A stretch of DNA of 64,000 nt, from the NCBI RefSeq assembly GCF_010389155.1, contig NC_057769.1:1860001-1924000 (forward strand), written 5' to 3'. This document shows, piece after piece, positions 38,101 to 50,700 of this stretch. The first letter of the stretch is position 1. Each line of letters opens with the position of its first letter. The stretch comes from Erigeron canadensis. Taxonomy: Eukaryota; Streptophyta; Magnoliopsida; Asterales; Asteraceae. The notes beneath the pieces are model-generated. The model was not told the origin of the DNA. It was given only the letters and a program-made list of their open reading frames with translations, and did no database searches. The translations under genes were made by a program, and so were the position numbers.

Positions 38101-39484
38101 TTAAAATGCTTTCAGGGGTTTGTTACTTCAGTGAGTGAGATGAGATCTTTTGCTCCTGCAATTATCGATATGACAGTTGCTATTCCTAAAGATTCAACCC
38201 CACCAACAATGCTGAGGCTCTTTAAAGGGCAGTCTTCTGTGGTAAGCCTTCTTCATCCTCAAATGTTGTCTATGAAATGGTTAAATATTACATTGAATCG
38301 GTCTGACCTGAAACATATTTTAGACTTGTAGTCGTTATAAAGAAAGTTATTTATAAAGTTCAATTATATCGATATGATGGCAAAAACTATATCATTGTGA
38401 TCCTAATCTAAGTTTTTACTATATAGCAATTTAGGAGGTCGTATGCATTAAATATACATCTCGGACAACTTTCTTCATCTCTTGTAGTTATATTCTATGT
38501 ATTTGCTCAACAGTCTGATGAATCGTGGGATTTTTTTTGTGTGCAGATTGATGTCAGAGTAAAGCGCCATTTGATGAAGGATCTGCCAGAAACCGATGAA
38601 GCTGTTGCACAATGGTGTAAAGATATTTTTGTTGTCAAGGTACATGTTTTTTGAGTGTCTTTTTATCCCTTTACTATATGTTATTATTTATATTTCTTCT
38701 TTATGTTCTTGTTGAGGTTCGCCTAATCTTCTGTCTTGATGCTGTGATCATCAGGATGATCTATTAGACAAGCATAAAGAAGCAGACGGCTTTACAGATT
38801 TAGAGCTCCGTGACATTGGCCGACCATTGAAGTCTCTTGTGGTAATAATCATGTTATAACTAGATTTGGCTGGGCCGTGAAACAGGTTGAAAAGGGCCGG
38901 TCAAGCTGGGTTGACCCGTAGCCCTTTTCGGTACACCAAATTGACATTTTTAATAGATTATTAGTTGTCAAACATAACTAGAAACTTACATAATTTTGGT
39001 ATTGTAAAGGGATTTAGGAGGTTTAGTGCGTTAAATATATAATGTATGTGACTTTCAGCATATATCTTTTTGGTTAACTTTAAACTAGTTTCACTAGTTT
39101 GACCCTTCAGATATAAAACATAATTGAGACCCGTTGATAAGTAAATGGACTGAAATCGACACATAATAAAGTAAAAGCAAAAACAGTTTCCTAAAGGTCG
39201 AGGGTATCATAGTGACTACACTGGCTATCCTTACACACATGTTTGTTATGCATCAGGTGGTCGTTTCTTGGGCTTGCCTGCTTGTATTTGGTGCCTTCAA
39301 GTTCTTGCAATGGTCTAATCTTCTATCTTCATGGAAGGGACTCACATTCACTGCAATTGGGTTGGCTGTTGTTACTATTTCAATGCAGATCTTGATTCAA
39401 TTCTCTCAAGCAGAACGTTCTACACCTGCAAAGGTGGCCCCCACACGATCTACCAATGGTGTTGAGCAAGAGAAAACACATTGA
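35172..39484 (+). CDS. LPAT2: 1-acyl-sn-glycerol-3-phosphate acyltransferase (ER LPAT2 type), 11 exons
   Basis: Coding exons: 35172-35252, 35492-35614, 36268-36307, 36400-36473, 36593-36652, 37189-37266, 37350-37508, 38116-38241, 38547-38639, 38755-38841, 39257-39484; 1149 nt, 382 aa, all GT-AG and in frame. The enzyme transfers an acyl group from acyl-CoA to the sn-2 position of lysophosphatidic acid, giving phosphatidic acid for phospholipid and oil synthesis at the ER. Acyltransferase motif I is NHKSDID with H92 and D97; motif III is FVEGTR (E172-R175). There is an N-terminal membrane span (residues 1-30) and a C-terminal pair of spans ([17 protein letters not shown] and [17 protein letters not shown]) before a [16 protein letters not shown] tail. 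Length fits the family (about 375-390 aa). LPAT3 is the nearest alternative. Confidence 0.95.
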
Positions 39485-40171
39485 GTTCAACTTGTTCTTG
39501 AATAGTACTTAAATGGATTGACAACCTTTTTAATTTCATATAGCCCTTCCTCTTCATTCATGAACAGATGTGTGTAGTAAAGAACAGAATGGCCTCTGTA
39601 TTGTCAAATCTATCTTGTTAATTATTAGCATCGATTTAATTATTTCTAGTTGTGGATGAGTCTTATGCATTAGTTTGATAATCTATATTCGTAGTTAACT
39701 AAATTATAGTCTAAATATGTTTTGGGTCTATAACGTGTCTAAGGTCATTTACTACGGGGAAATTCGAGGCAAATTCAAGTTATGAAACACATTATTAGTA
39801 CTTTATTGTTCATAATGATAGTATAGCAATTGCGTGACATGTAATTTGAAAGTCAAGATCAGGAGTTTAAGTTTTGGCTCCATATGTCCTTTTAACTTGC
39901 TTCTCTCTTCATTGGACCATTAATTAGTCAGTTATCCATTATTAGGACCCGGTTAATGTCCGTTAGTGACAATTCAAACATGAATTATAACAACTCATAA
40001 TATAATTAGCAATATAACACACTAAAGAAAAAAAGGGAAACACACATAAGAAAGGATATTTAAAAACTTCCAAATCAACATTCAAATTACAATAGCTTCA
40101 TGATATTACTACAATCTTGGTTGTTTTGACTTCAACAAACTACTTGTTTGATCTCAATTTTGTTGCCTGCT
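39485..40171. other. Convergent intergenic gap
   Basis: It lies between the LPAT gene (plus) and the kinase (minus), so both 3' UTRs should fall here. No ORF, RNA gene or transposon end was recognised. Confidence 0.5.
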
Positions 40172-41086
40172 TCAGCAAATCCAGCCGCATTCCTTAGCGA
40201 GTTGATGCGGGAGGAGTGGTGGAGCATAGTAACACCTATTAAAGAAAGGATGCTGAAGCGCCTCCATAGCCGTCGGCCTATTTTTTGGATGCCATGAAAG
40301 AAGTGAAGCAATCAGATCAACTGCATCCGGGCTTGCACATGGCAACAACTCAGAAATCGACACCCCAGGAAGCTGATCTGGAATGATGACATCGATCTCG
40401 CTTGCAAGATCTTGATCATTTGGCGGGGGACCGAACAGACTACAAATTTTACGGTACACCTTCTTTTCACAAGAACCTTGAAACAGCGGTTTGAGGGTGA
40501 ATAATTCCACCATGATCGCACCCATTGCCCACATATCAACTGCATAGTTATACACCGATGAATCTAGAATAGCCTCGGGGGCACGATACCAACAACCGGT
40601 CACATAATCAGTACACGGAGAATTCCCATTCATCTCTCGTGCATGACCAAGATCAATCTTTATCGCATCATTCTTCTTATCCACAAGAATGCTATCCGGT
40701 TTTAGGTCATGATGAAAGTTGCCATTGTGATGCATATATGCAAGACCTTTAAACACTGGGTAACACAACTCTTTAACCTCGGTTTCAGAAAACGGCTTCT
40801 TTCGTTCCACCATAACTTTGTAGAGGCTGCATTCCATGTATTCATATACCAAGAACGCCTGGTGGTTTTCTCGGATGATTTCTTTTAGTTTGATGATATT
40901 CGGATGATGGTTCATCATCTTTATAAGTGAGTTAACATCGGTTAAGTTCATGCTTTCTTCCGTTGAAAGATACATTGTCTTGATCTTCTTGATCGCAACA
41001 GTTTCATCCGTCTCGTTGTTTAACGATTTCCAAACGACACCGTATGATCCACGTCCAACTTCTTCGATTATTTGATATTTTTCCAT
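40172..41086 (-). CDS. Intronless MHK/CDKF-like kinase with degenerate catalytic motifs
   Basis: 304 aa, one exon. It follows the plant MHK (MAK-related) kinase from end to end of the catalytic domain: glycine loop G11-R-G-S-Y-G16, VAIKK with K33, PHIIKLKEI-like block, TDYV then WYRAPE (168-171), DMWAMGAIMVEL, and NRPTAMEALQHPFF. Key residues have changed. The helix-C Glu is replaced by D50, HRD reads H125-H126-D127, the Mg-binding Asn is S132, and DFG reads D145-L146-G147. K33, D127 and D145 remain. MHK genes have many introns and a longer C-terminal tail, so this looks like a retrocopy that kept an open frame. It could be a pseudokinase or a weak kinase. No flanking poly-A relic or target duplication was seen. 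Confidence 0.85.
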   Translation of the reverse strand: MEKYQIIEEVGRGSYGVVWKSLNNETDETVAIKKIKTMYLSTEESMNLTDVNSLIKMMNHHPNIIKLKEIIRENHQAFLVYEYMECSLYKVMVERKKPFSETEVKELCYPVFKGLAYMHHNGNFHHDLKPDSILVDKKNDAIKIDLGHAREMNGNSPCTDYVTGCWYRAPEAILDSSVYNYAVDMWAMGAIMVELFTLKPLFQGSCEKKVYRKICSLFGPPPNDQDLASEIDVIIPDQLPGVSISELLPCASPDAVDLIASLLSWHPKNRPTAMEALQHPFFNRCYYAPPLLPHQLAKECGWIC

Positions 41087-42382
41087 TGTTGTTTTCGATC
41101 GAACCTTAGCTACTTTTTAACGAAACACTGGAGGGTTTTTTTTTTCTTTGATAGAGATTATGAGGGAGAGTTTGTGCTTATATAAGAGTAGATTTGGTTT
41201 CCATATTGTACAAGGAGATTAACAATAGAAAAATACTATAAATAAGGTTACTTTCCTTATTTACAACATAGAAGATAAGATTAATAGTTGCCATAAATTA
41301 ATTGATTTAAATTACTTTCCTTATCGAAAGTAAAAGTACATTGTAGATATCGATACGGATATAGTAGTGAAGGAAGTCATGGATTTGCACATTTAATCTA
41401 TAAATTTGTTTTTGTATGAGAAAATTATAACATTATCTATAATCCTTAATAAAAACAAACTTGCCTTTTTATTTTTTAGAAAATTTAGTATTTTTTCCAA
41501 TATCCAAAAATTACCCCTAATTAATCTTAACAAATATTTTAAAATTATTATATTTTACACCTTATTATTTTTTCATCTAATTATCGACTTATATATAGAA
41601 TGATAACCACAGTTAGATGTTTCATCACCACATCACATGAAAGTAATCTAAAAGGTTTGTATCACTGTTATGGCATCTCACGCATTATAAACCGTTGCCG
41701 CTACAACGTACGGGCACCCTTCTAATCATCATTAATATAGTATCTAACTTAAATTATTCTTCTTTTAAGTTATAATGCAAATAGTTTTGTAACAAAAATA
41801 CTAACAGGCCTAAGTCTCAAATCGGACTAGTGTCAATATTTTAACGTTATGAACTTGTCATCTAATTAAACAGTAGAGTAATTATAGCCAAAGCAAATAT
41901 GGAGTAAAAGAGTTGGTTTGTCACAAAACATATGAATGTGATAAATTGATTGTAACCAACCCAATTTATAAATTTAAAATGTGATACTTCATATCTTTGA
42001 GTATATGTGTTATGTGTATAGGAGTTTAAAATCTAACTTATATATAACTTATGAGTCGTTATAAATGATTCAAAAAAAAAAAATTCCAAAAATATATTTT
42101 TTAAAAGTCAAACAAAACTGGAAACGATTTAAACTAAAATTGAACAAAACTGAGGACAATAAATCTTTGGGAAGATTCTAACCCATTTATCTACAATCTA
42201 CCAATAAAAATTAAGCCTTCAATCTACCCATTTATCTTGACTATGACAGTTTACATGACTCAACACAAAAGGATATGCAAGTGTATTAATTAAGCTGCCT
42301 AGATGTAGTCGAATTATTAAATGACAAAAATATATTTAAAAATCCAATAAATTGAAGAAAAAATATACCAATAAAAACAAAT
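41087..42382. other. Gene-free gap with a Helitron end
   Basis: Promoter of the minus-strand kinase at the left side. No ORF with coding character. A hairpin-like ACGTACGGGCACCCTTCTAA at about 41706-41725 before T resembles a Helitron 3' end (CTRR = CTAA). Its 5' end was not found. Confidence 0.45.
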
Positions 42383-42454
42383 CGCCGTTGCCGGGGATCG
42401 AACCCGGGTCACCCGCGTGACAGGCGGGAATACTTACCACTATACTACAACGAC
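42383..42454 (-). tRNA. trnD-GUC: tRNA-Asp (GTC)
   Basis: 72 nt on the minus strand. The acceptor arm GTCGTTG pairs with CAACGGC (one T-G pair), followed by discriminator G. The D-arm region reads TAGTATAGTGGTAAGTA. The anticodon loop is CCTGTCACG with anticodon GTC, and the T arm is CCCGGGTTCGATCCCCGG. No CCA is encoded and there is no intron, as in nuclear plant genes. Downstream on the minus strand a run of five T (42373-42377) serves as a pol III terminator. Upstream, CAATCAA motifs and an AT-rich TATAATAT block fit the usual plant tRNA promoter environment. All arms are intact. Confidence 0.97.
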
Positions 42455-43091
42455 TTGATTGATTGATTATCAACGTGATATTATAAAGAATCCAACATAA
42501 TAATAATCTTAAAACTACTTTTCAGTGACCATCAAAGAAACTATTTTTCAATCGTAATCAAAACATCAATCAATTATATTTCGTTAAAAATGGACAAGAT
42601 AGTATATGTGTATTCCAACTGTACTAGAAAAAGGGCTCATTTAAACCCATGAAATTTGTTTGTTAAGTTCTCTCCATAAATGAGTAACATTTCAATAGTA
42701 GATGACAAACTGGCAAGGGAAGGGATTATGAAGTTGAATTAACATTTACTATAAACAAACTGATTAATCTTTTTTAAAAAAAAAAACTTAACTAATCTTG
42801 GGTTTCAATGTTTGTGCTTTGAACAATATAGTTAACATTGAAAGGAAGATAACTTTGACACAACGTTAAATCTTACTAGGTGAAAATAATAGTAAGAGCC
42901 ACTAATCAACAAGTAAAAATTAAAGTAAATATACGAATTATCTAGTTGGATTAATTAACCACAGACTTAAATTATTTGGATACATAAACGAATGGGATCA
43001 ATTACATTACAATGTACAAATAATATAAAAAAGAATTAACATAAACAGAAAATCAACAAATAAGTGAATGTGCACGAAATAAAAAACATAA
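42455..43091. other. Gap between the tRNA and AG-peptide genes
   Basis: No ORF or RNA gene is visible. The right part should hold the 3' UTR of the minus-strand AG-peptide gene. Confidence 0.5.
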
Positions 43092-43286
43092 TCAATGTTT
43101 CAATAGTGCAACAAGGGATACAAGCAAAGAAGTTGCAACCATTGCACCCGAAGCAGGGAGAGAAAAGGCCGCTCCAGCGTCAGGAGAAGGCGCTGGGCCT
43201 TGAGCCGACACAATGGATACCGACGTGAGTGCCATGGCAACAACGGCGATCATGGAAGCCTTTTTCGCAATGCTTACTTGGGCCAT
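43092..43286 (-). CDS. Arabinogalactan peptide precursor (AG-peptide)
   Basis: 64 aa, one exon. An N-terminal signal peptide runs to about A28 (basic start, then SMIAVVAMALTSVSIVSA). The mature core is very short, QGPAPSPDAGAA, with Ala-Pro and Ser-Pro dipeptides that would be hydroxylated and carry arabinogalactan chains. A C-terminal hydrophobic GPI-anchor signal ends MVATSLLVSLVALLKH. This is the standard layout of plant AG-peptides, which are held at the outer face of the plasma membrane. The local GC content is higher than in the flanks. A TATA box lies about 55 bp upstream of the start codon. Confidence 0.93.
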   Translation of the reverse strand: MAQVSIAKKASMIAVVAMALTSVSIVSAQGPAPSPDAGAAFSLPASGAMVATSLLVSLVALLKH

Positions 43287-43339
43287 TTTAATTGCTTCAG
43301 CTTGGCTTACAATGATATGTTTGTGATTTGAGAAAGGAT

Positions 43340-43348
43340 TTATTTATA
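43340..43348 (-). promoter_or_regulatory. TATA box of the AG-peptide gene
   Basis: On the minus strand the sequence reads TATAAATAA, about 55 bp from the ATG. This would place the transcription start near 43315 with a leader of about 30 nt. Spacing and match are good; usage is inferred. Confidence 0.6.
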
Positions 43349-43359
43349 AGGACCAAAAA

Positions 43360-44463
43360 TGGTGTAAGGGGGTCCATGAAAGAAGGTTACAGCTTGTATT
43401 GTGCTTGCAATTAGTTGTTTCAACAACCATCCACATGCTAGCCTCTAATCATACAATTCCACCCTGCCAACACATTTGAAATAATTAGTTAGAATAATAA
43501 TGATTAGGGTAAAGCTTGACAATTATCTACACAATATTTATATTATCTTAAAAATATTGAGTAACTTTGTTTCTTTTAAAGTGGTAAAACTCTGTTATAA
43601 AAACCTAAAGTTTCCATGATACCGAATGGCATATTTTAAACTTTCTATGTGATATGAACATAAAACTTTTTGAGTTGGGATCCATAGGTGATATTCTATG
43701 ATTTCCATGAATATTGAAACTTTTTTCTGGGAATGGATTTGAAACTTTTTGAGTGATCTATATACTATTTGTTAGGATCAATATTTGCTATTTAGTCCAA
43801 CACAATAAACCAATTGGTGATAGAAGGAATAGCCCATAAAATTCAATACATGGAATATGGGCTCACACCGCCCCTCAAACCCAAGTCCGTTGGGTCTTCT
43901 TTCTTTTAAAGGTGGTCCATTTGATCCAAACCATTTGTTTGTAATTGTAACTTTGTAAGTAGTCATTTATTTTATTTCTTGCAATTATACATAATTTACA
44001 CCATAACTTTTTTATCCCCCATTTCTTTGAGTGTTTGATTTCAATGCCGTTTAATAACATGAAGCAAAAGAAGACCAATCAAATTGTTTTGTAATTGTAA
44101 CCAATAATTAGAAATTATTTGATAGATTTGATAAAAGAAACTCTTATACATGAACTTTTTCCGTCCCAAAATCATTGACCTTTGCAAAAATCAGAGAGTT
44201 TCAATCATTTTTTATAAGTCGACAACTAATAATTTGGAACGATTGGATTACAGCTTACAAATATCACTTGGAAGATACTTTCTCCCCTAATACAAGGAAA
44301 GAAAAAGTTGAAAGCAAAATATTCAAATCTTAGCAAGGGAGAAAAGTTGATCATTTCATCTCCTTTAGTTACATGATAATGATATTGGATAGAGATCACT
44401 TACCTATAACTAACCTTATTCATTATTGTATGAACGAATGACAGACAAATATACATATATACC
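43360..44463. other. Divergent intergenic region
   Basis: It separates the minus-strand AG-peptide gene and the plus-strand DC1 gene, so both promoters lie here. A W-box-type TTGACC is present at 44175-44180, about 285 bp upstream of the DC1 start. No ORF is supported. Confidence 0.5.
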
Positions 44464-46358
44464 ATGGCGGTCTTTGAGCACGAGCATCCACTTTGTCTAG
44501 TAGATTTGCAACCGGAATATCCACTATATGAAGATGAATATGATGACAATGACGAATTAATCACAAAACAAGATTTTCGAAGTCAATGTGAGCGGTGTGA
44601 GCAAGAGATCACATGGTTCCATAGGTATTACTACAAGTGTGCTCGTTCGTGTGAGTACTCCCTCCACAAGTTTTGTGGGGAGGTTCCCTTAACATTAGTA
44701 CAACACAAATCACACCAAATCATCTATCACCCTAGTCACAAACATCCATTGGTTGCAATCCTCGAACCACTTTTGTGCAAATGTAGGGCTTGTGACAAGG
44801 AACATAAAGGGATCTTCTATCTTTGTAGCACTTGTTTTAACTTCTTCATCCATAGTGATTGCGCTTTCTTACCAAAATCGTTACTAATTCAACATAGTAC
44901 AAATGATGCTTTCTCTCATACTCATCCACTCATCCTTTCGTATTCCTTCCCAAGAGTAGATCAAGAAGCTAAATTTGATCCCCTTTGTAGGGTATGTATA
45001 CAACCTTTTATAGATGAGAACCTTTGGATTTATAAATGCGACAAATGCAGATACTATGCTCATCTAGATTGTGCAACATCACGAGGAGAGCATTTTATGT
45101 CCATTTTCGCAACTCCTGGTAAACTAATCTTACTATATTTTATCATATTTTTTCTGTTAGTTATTGGCCAATCCCAAAATTTAGTTATTTCATAACTATA
45201 TGAATCTTGATTAGACGTTTTTATTTACCAGGTGCCGAAAATCCTAAAAAAAACTTTCAAGATTCTGAATATCCGGATCTCCTCCATCTACCATTCCCCG
45301 ACATTACTCACAACTTACAAAAACACTTGTTTTTCAAAGGAGACAGTAAATTAGGCCGCAATTACCATGAACACCCTCTAACTCTAGTTCTTTCTGGATG
45401 CAATGACACTAGCCACCCGACTACTTCAAAAACTGATTTGTTATTGTGTCATAATCCAATGGAAAGAATTGAACTGTTATGCAACGCTTGCGTGAAGCCA
45501 ATTACAAGTGAGCCTTTTTATAAGTGTGACAATGAGAATGAACATTGCAAATTTGTTATTCATACTTGGTGCACTCAGTTGCCAGCTGAAATAAAAAACC
45601 ACCCGGGTCACCCAGAACATACATTAACCCTCCACCCAGACGTTGGTTTCTTTTTCTCCACGTTCCGTTGCTCTGTTTGTGACTTGCTTTGTAATGGATT
45701 CGTCTATAGTTGTTCCGAATGTCCATACCACATTGATGTTACTTGTAGTTTCATACCTGAAAATATCACACATGAGATTCATGCTGGTCACATCCTTTCA
45801 AGGTTTGATAGACGAGAACAAAGTAAATACAAAATATATTGTCATCTATGTCTAAGGAACATTGTGAATATCAAATTTATGTTCATGTGTTTCAGTTGTG
45901 ATGTCTATGTTCATGCTGAGTGTGCTTTGTTATTGCCTCGCAATATTCAACACAAGCTTGACAAACACCCAATGCGTCTAAGTTACTTCCCGATTGAAAA
46001 CCACAAGAGTGAATACTTTTGTGAAGTCTGCGAGGAGGAATTTGACCCAGAACGATGTTTCTATCACTGTCACCGATGTGCCTGGTCTATCCATTCTGCT
46101 TGTGCGCCGTCGATACTTCAATCTGAAACAGCTACAGGTTCCTACTATGGTAAAAATGTTTACGAGTTTTCGAATGTCAAGTTTGGTGGCATTCTCAATA
46201 CCAAATTTCACCTGCACCCTCTCTCTTGTGTTCAAGGGACTAGAAATAATGGTTCATGCAATAATTGTGGTTTATTGTTACAATATGGTATGATCTTCAA
46301 GTGTTTGCAGTGCGAGTATGCAATCGATAGGGAATGTGGCGAAAAACTGAGCTATTGA
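44464..46358 (+). CDS. DC1-domain (Cys/His-rich C1-like) protein, two exons
   Basis: Exons 44464-45118 and 45232-46358; 1782 nt, 593 aa. The junction G|GT restores a Gly codon and reads through as ATPGAENPKK. Eight DC1-type units can be counted: three in exon 1 and five in exon 2. Each has an H-x-HPL-type start, paired C-x2-C motifs, an aromatic YxC or FxC step and a final H-x-x-C. DC1 proteins form a large plant-specific family whose members bind zinc and often respond to pathogens, hormones or salt; several bind lipid or DNA in single studies. No signal peptide or kinase domain is present. Exon 1 reads on into the intron for 77 nt before a stop, so a retained intron would give a three-domain 243-aa form. 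Confidence 0.92.
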
Positions 46359-47718
46359 TGAAATTGTTGATTTGATGTACAAAAATCACTTGTTTTTTCT
46401 ACTTCTATCCTTTTATGTACAAAACAGATGTGTAATAAAACATTGGACTTAATTTGATACATGCGAGTTCAATTCATTTATATGTTCGCACATCTTCTTC
46501 TTCTTCTTCTAAACCCATGTCTCAGAATGTGATACTCGGGCAAATTAATTTTATCTAAAATTAAGGGGAGGACTCATGTCTCATCAGATATATATGGCTC
46601 AAACACATCTGAAAGCTCCTCCCTAAATAGCCGAAAGAGGAGACTTTCATATCCATGAGACCTTTTTCCTTAGCTTATGAAAAACAAGCTTCCTTACTAA
46701 GAAATGGTGGTTCCCATCACCTAACAGCCAGCTCCTCCTTGTCCTTCAATGACAATTTTTTGTCACCATCCTTTGGCACCTTATCAAAAGTTCAAAACCC
46801 ATTTTGAAAATTTAACGGGAAAGAAAACATGTACTTCCAATTTAAAAGTGTATTAATATTGATTAACTTTTTTAATCATACGAGGAAATAAAACATGTTG
46901 TGATATTCATCCTCTAACTTTTGAAGAAGTAGGGGCAATATTAGTATGTAATTATAACTCGGTCATAGATTTAGGTTTCTTTAATTTATGTTTGTGTTTT
47001 TGCAGGTTAGTCTTTAATTTGAAGGATATCTCAACTTTCTCCCATATCAATTTTGTTTTGCCAGTCTTTCATTCAAGTCCAAGATTATTATCTCATGCCA
47101 ATGGATCTATTGTAACTCGATTTTCATAGATCTATTGTTTAACTTTCTTTAGATGGTGATTGTTTTTCATAAATTAATTTTTGCTTGTTGTCCATTTAGT
47201 ATGTTAGAATAAAGAAAAAGAGATCTTATATATAAGGTGAACATTTGGGGAGATGGGAACTGTTTGTTTAGGGCTGTGAGCTTTCTAATATTGGGTGATC
47301 TAACATTTCCATCCTTTAATTTTATGTAGAAACTTATCATAGCAACATTTTTCTTTGACCCCTGATATGTTCTCACAAGTACCTTCCCCTACCTACTTAA
47401 TATAATTACTTGCGAATAAGAAGACAGTCACACACCAATGTTCCATGCACAACAACGACAGAAGAAAAAGAAAAAGAAAATCCACGCCTATAATCAAACA
47501 CAAAAAACTTGGGGGTTAAGACGTTTAGTCATGTACTTATAAACTGGAATCCTCTTTTAGACATATGTCCTTCCCCAATTACCTATGTTTCCACAACCCA
47601 AAACCATTACCATTCATACATACATACATACACACGTAAATCTATCCAACTAGTTAGAAAGAAAGAAAAAAAGGTCACAAGTTCAGTCCCTGTATAGAAC
47701 ATAATAATATTAAAGATT
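46359..47718. other. Convergent gap between the DC1 and NEK genes
   Basis: Both 3' UTRs should fall here. A TTCTTCTTCTTC run lies near 46495 and a CATA microsatellite near 47616-47632. The short ORFs (for example 47167-47376, minus) show no domain and were not called. Confidence 0.55.
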
Positions 47719-50700
47719 TCAAGATCCACCGGCAAATTTCTGTGCACCTATGAGGCTTTTCGTTAACCATATTGCTGTTTCTCTTGAAGAAACCGTCTCT
47801 TCACCAAATGGTTTCAAAACTGCAGCAAGCTCTTCAAGTTTTTCTTGTTTTAGTAACCGTGCACATAACTCAAGCAATGACTCTAATGCATCTGCTCTTT
47901 GTTGGGTTGCGTTTAGCCATTCAGTCTTGCTATTGGTGTCACTTGATGGGGTGGGTGTGGTTGCTAATGGTTCGTTAACTGGTGCAGTTTTCTCTGTTAG
48001 CTTCAAGTCGGGTTCTTGATCAAGAGGTTCGTCCGGTTTGGGTTCAACTGCTTTAGTTTGCTCTGTATCCACCTCAAAAATGACTGTTTGAGCCGATATG
48101 TTTTCTTCATCAACCAATTCGCCTTTTTCGCTAAATGTCTCCAAAATATTGTCTATTGTCTCGTTTCCAATATTATCATCACCGAGTTTCTGAAATAGCG
48201 GAAGACTTGTTTCCTCTTGTTCGCCATTCGAAAGATCCAACGAGCTCGACTTTGTGCTGACTTTTTGTACTACGGAATCTGAATTTTCTGGCCCATCCCC
48301 ATTACAAACTATGGTAGTCTCACAGCTTGTATCCCCGCTATCATTAAAATAACTTGTGGGGTCTACCCTTTTGGTCTCTAGATTTGTTTCTTCTTCCACT
48401 ACTGCAAATATAGGGTTGTTATGTAAATTTCTAACAGGCATATCACTGTTACATTTTTCTTCATGCTTTGTTACTTGTACTTTTTGTTTTTGAACATGCA
48501 CATCTCTCTCACGTGTATCTTTTCCGTCATTTGATTTCATGGGTGAAGGTTTCTTCGGAGTCTTATCATTTGGGCTGTTTGGAGGTTTCACGGGTAAAAA
48601 CACGGTAGATGGGTTGTGACATTTGAGGAGGTATGGTTGTAGGTGTGAATGTCTTAGAAGTTCTGCAGCCTATCAATTTCACACATACTAAAATCAGATT
48701 AAGAAACTCAAATCTGTAGAATGAAAACTTGACATTTGACTTACAGTTGGTCTATGTTCTGGACTTTTCCTTAACATTGTTTTTATGATCTGTTTCCTGA
48801 AACATTGACAAAAATAAATTTTGTTATATCTAACACTCCAATCAGATAACTAGAATTGGTTTGGGATCGGAAAACTTACAATGTCGATGAATACACAATG
48901 GGGAGAGGAGAAATGGTGGATCTGTTTATCTTGTTAATAAGTCCTGACATATCCTGCAGGGTCAAAGATGTAAAATATTCAAAATTTACTCTTCACAAAC
49001 TCGAAATAAAGAATTTGGGACTATATGATAGAGAGCAAAATATGTAACTTTGCTTTGGAAACTGCTGATAAAAGATATGTCCCAATTTTCACCTAGATAT
49101 CTGGTAATGCATTTGGCAACTTTCATAAAATACGGGAGACGTCTTATAAATTTGTAGTAAACTATAATAACGATAACTTCAATGGGAAAGCAAAAAACTA
49201 ACTTTTCCCATGTATATAAACTGCTTCGTAAAATATGACCTAAATTAGAGGTGAACATTTGTATCCATTTACTAACAAACGGGCTGCTTCAGGTTATTCT
49301 ATATGTGTAACGGGTCAATGGGTTAGTTAAGATTGGCTAAAATAAACCACTTCAAATATGTCGAACAGGTCGAAATTCGATAGTCGCCTAAAATGAATGC
49401 ATAGAACCTCCTAAGTCACATTCCTTGTATTTGACACATTAGTTATCTGTAAAAAGAAGCTAGATATTTTGATAAAATGGTGCTCTGCACTAACCCACTC
49501 CTTTGCCACCTCTATAACAAGTTGTTAAATAAGGCGATAAAATGTTAGCCATATACAAAATGAAATTGCATAACTAGCTAAAATGAAACTTACAGGAGCT
49601 CGAAATGGTTGTTGATGTGCACAAATCTCGAACATGCAGCAACCTAAGATAAGCAAAAGAAAGATAAATTACGGCAATTAAGCATTCAAAAAAATTAAAG
49701 TGAATCGGAATGGTGATATGTGTTGTATGTAAGTTGCAAATTAAGGTTGTGCTTTTTTTATGTTTTACAATAGTTGGGTTCTTACCAAGCGACCAAATAT
49801 CAGATTTGTAACCGTAAGGGATGTCTGCAAGGAGTTCGGGACACATGTAGTTGGGGGTCCCAACAACCTGTTGATTCAATAGCCTTAAAGAATATTAGAA
49901 TCTGACGTTACTGAGGTTGAATTTAGATCCAGACAAAAACCGTAAAATATTGTCAAAATGGACGGGGAAGATTGAAACACATCATACTTCAATGAGGGTC
50001 AAAACGTGGCTAATCCACATATTCATTGTCATTTAGAACAGATAGATACAAAATAACGTGTTTATGTTACAAAATACTCAGTAATGTGTTTATGTTATTA
50101 TGAAAATAATCTATCTAAATATTTATATAAAAAGTTAAGGGGATTCCATGTAAAATAAATATACTTTTATGACTTTCGGCCCATTTGACCCATTCTCTTT
50201 TTAGCTAAACTTTTCTATTTGACTTGTCTGAAATAACACACAAACAAAATTGACTGATTCACTGGTAAGTTAAATAGTTAATAGGTTGTATCCATCTCTA
50301 AATGGCCATAAAGTAAAACTTTACTGGGAATGTGGTCAAACTACAGTTTCCACTATAACAAGTATGTTACCGAGGAAGCAAGGTCTTCTGAGTTTAGGAG
50401 TTTCGCTAGTCCAAAGTCACCTGCTCACCCCACAAAAAACTTTAGAAACTACAGAACAAAACCAACTGGTCCAAATTTAATGAGTATAGTCTTCTTTCTT
50501 ACCAAGACGAATGTCATTCTCCTTTGTAAGAAATATGTTGGAACACTGATATTAAAAAACAAAATGTGTAAATTTGAGGACAAAGGCTTTGATATTAAAT
50601 GGAATATAGTTAACATAGGCTAAACCGCTCAACTCTAAAATTAGTCATGGGCAAAGAGGTAGGTCCCAGGGAAACATTGTGTTCACTGGTTTTGGAACAA

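Noticed and set aside
45207..46358. DC1 exon 2 as an independent gene starting at 45207
   Set aside because: The ATG at 45207 lies in the intron. A clean CAG acceptor at 45231 joins it in frame to exon 1.
49574..49879. 101-codon minus-strand ORF as a separate gene
   Set aside because: Its first part is NEK coding exon 9. The rest is intron read-through past the donor at 49785.
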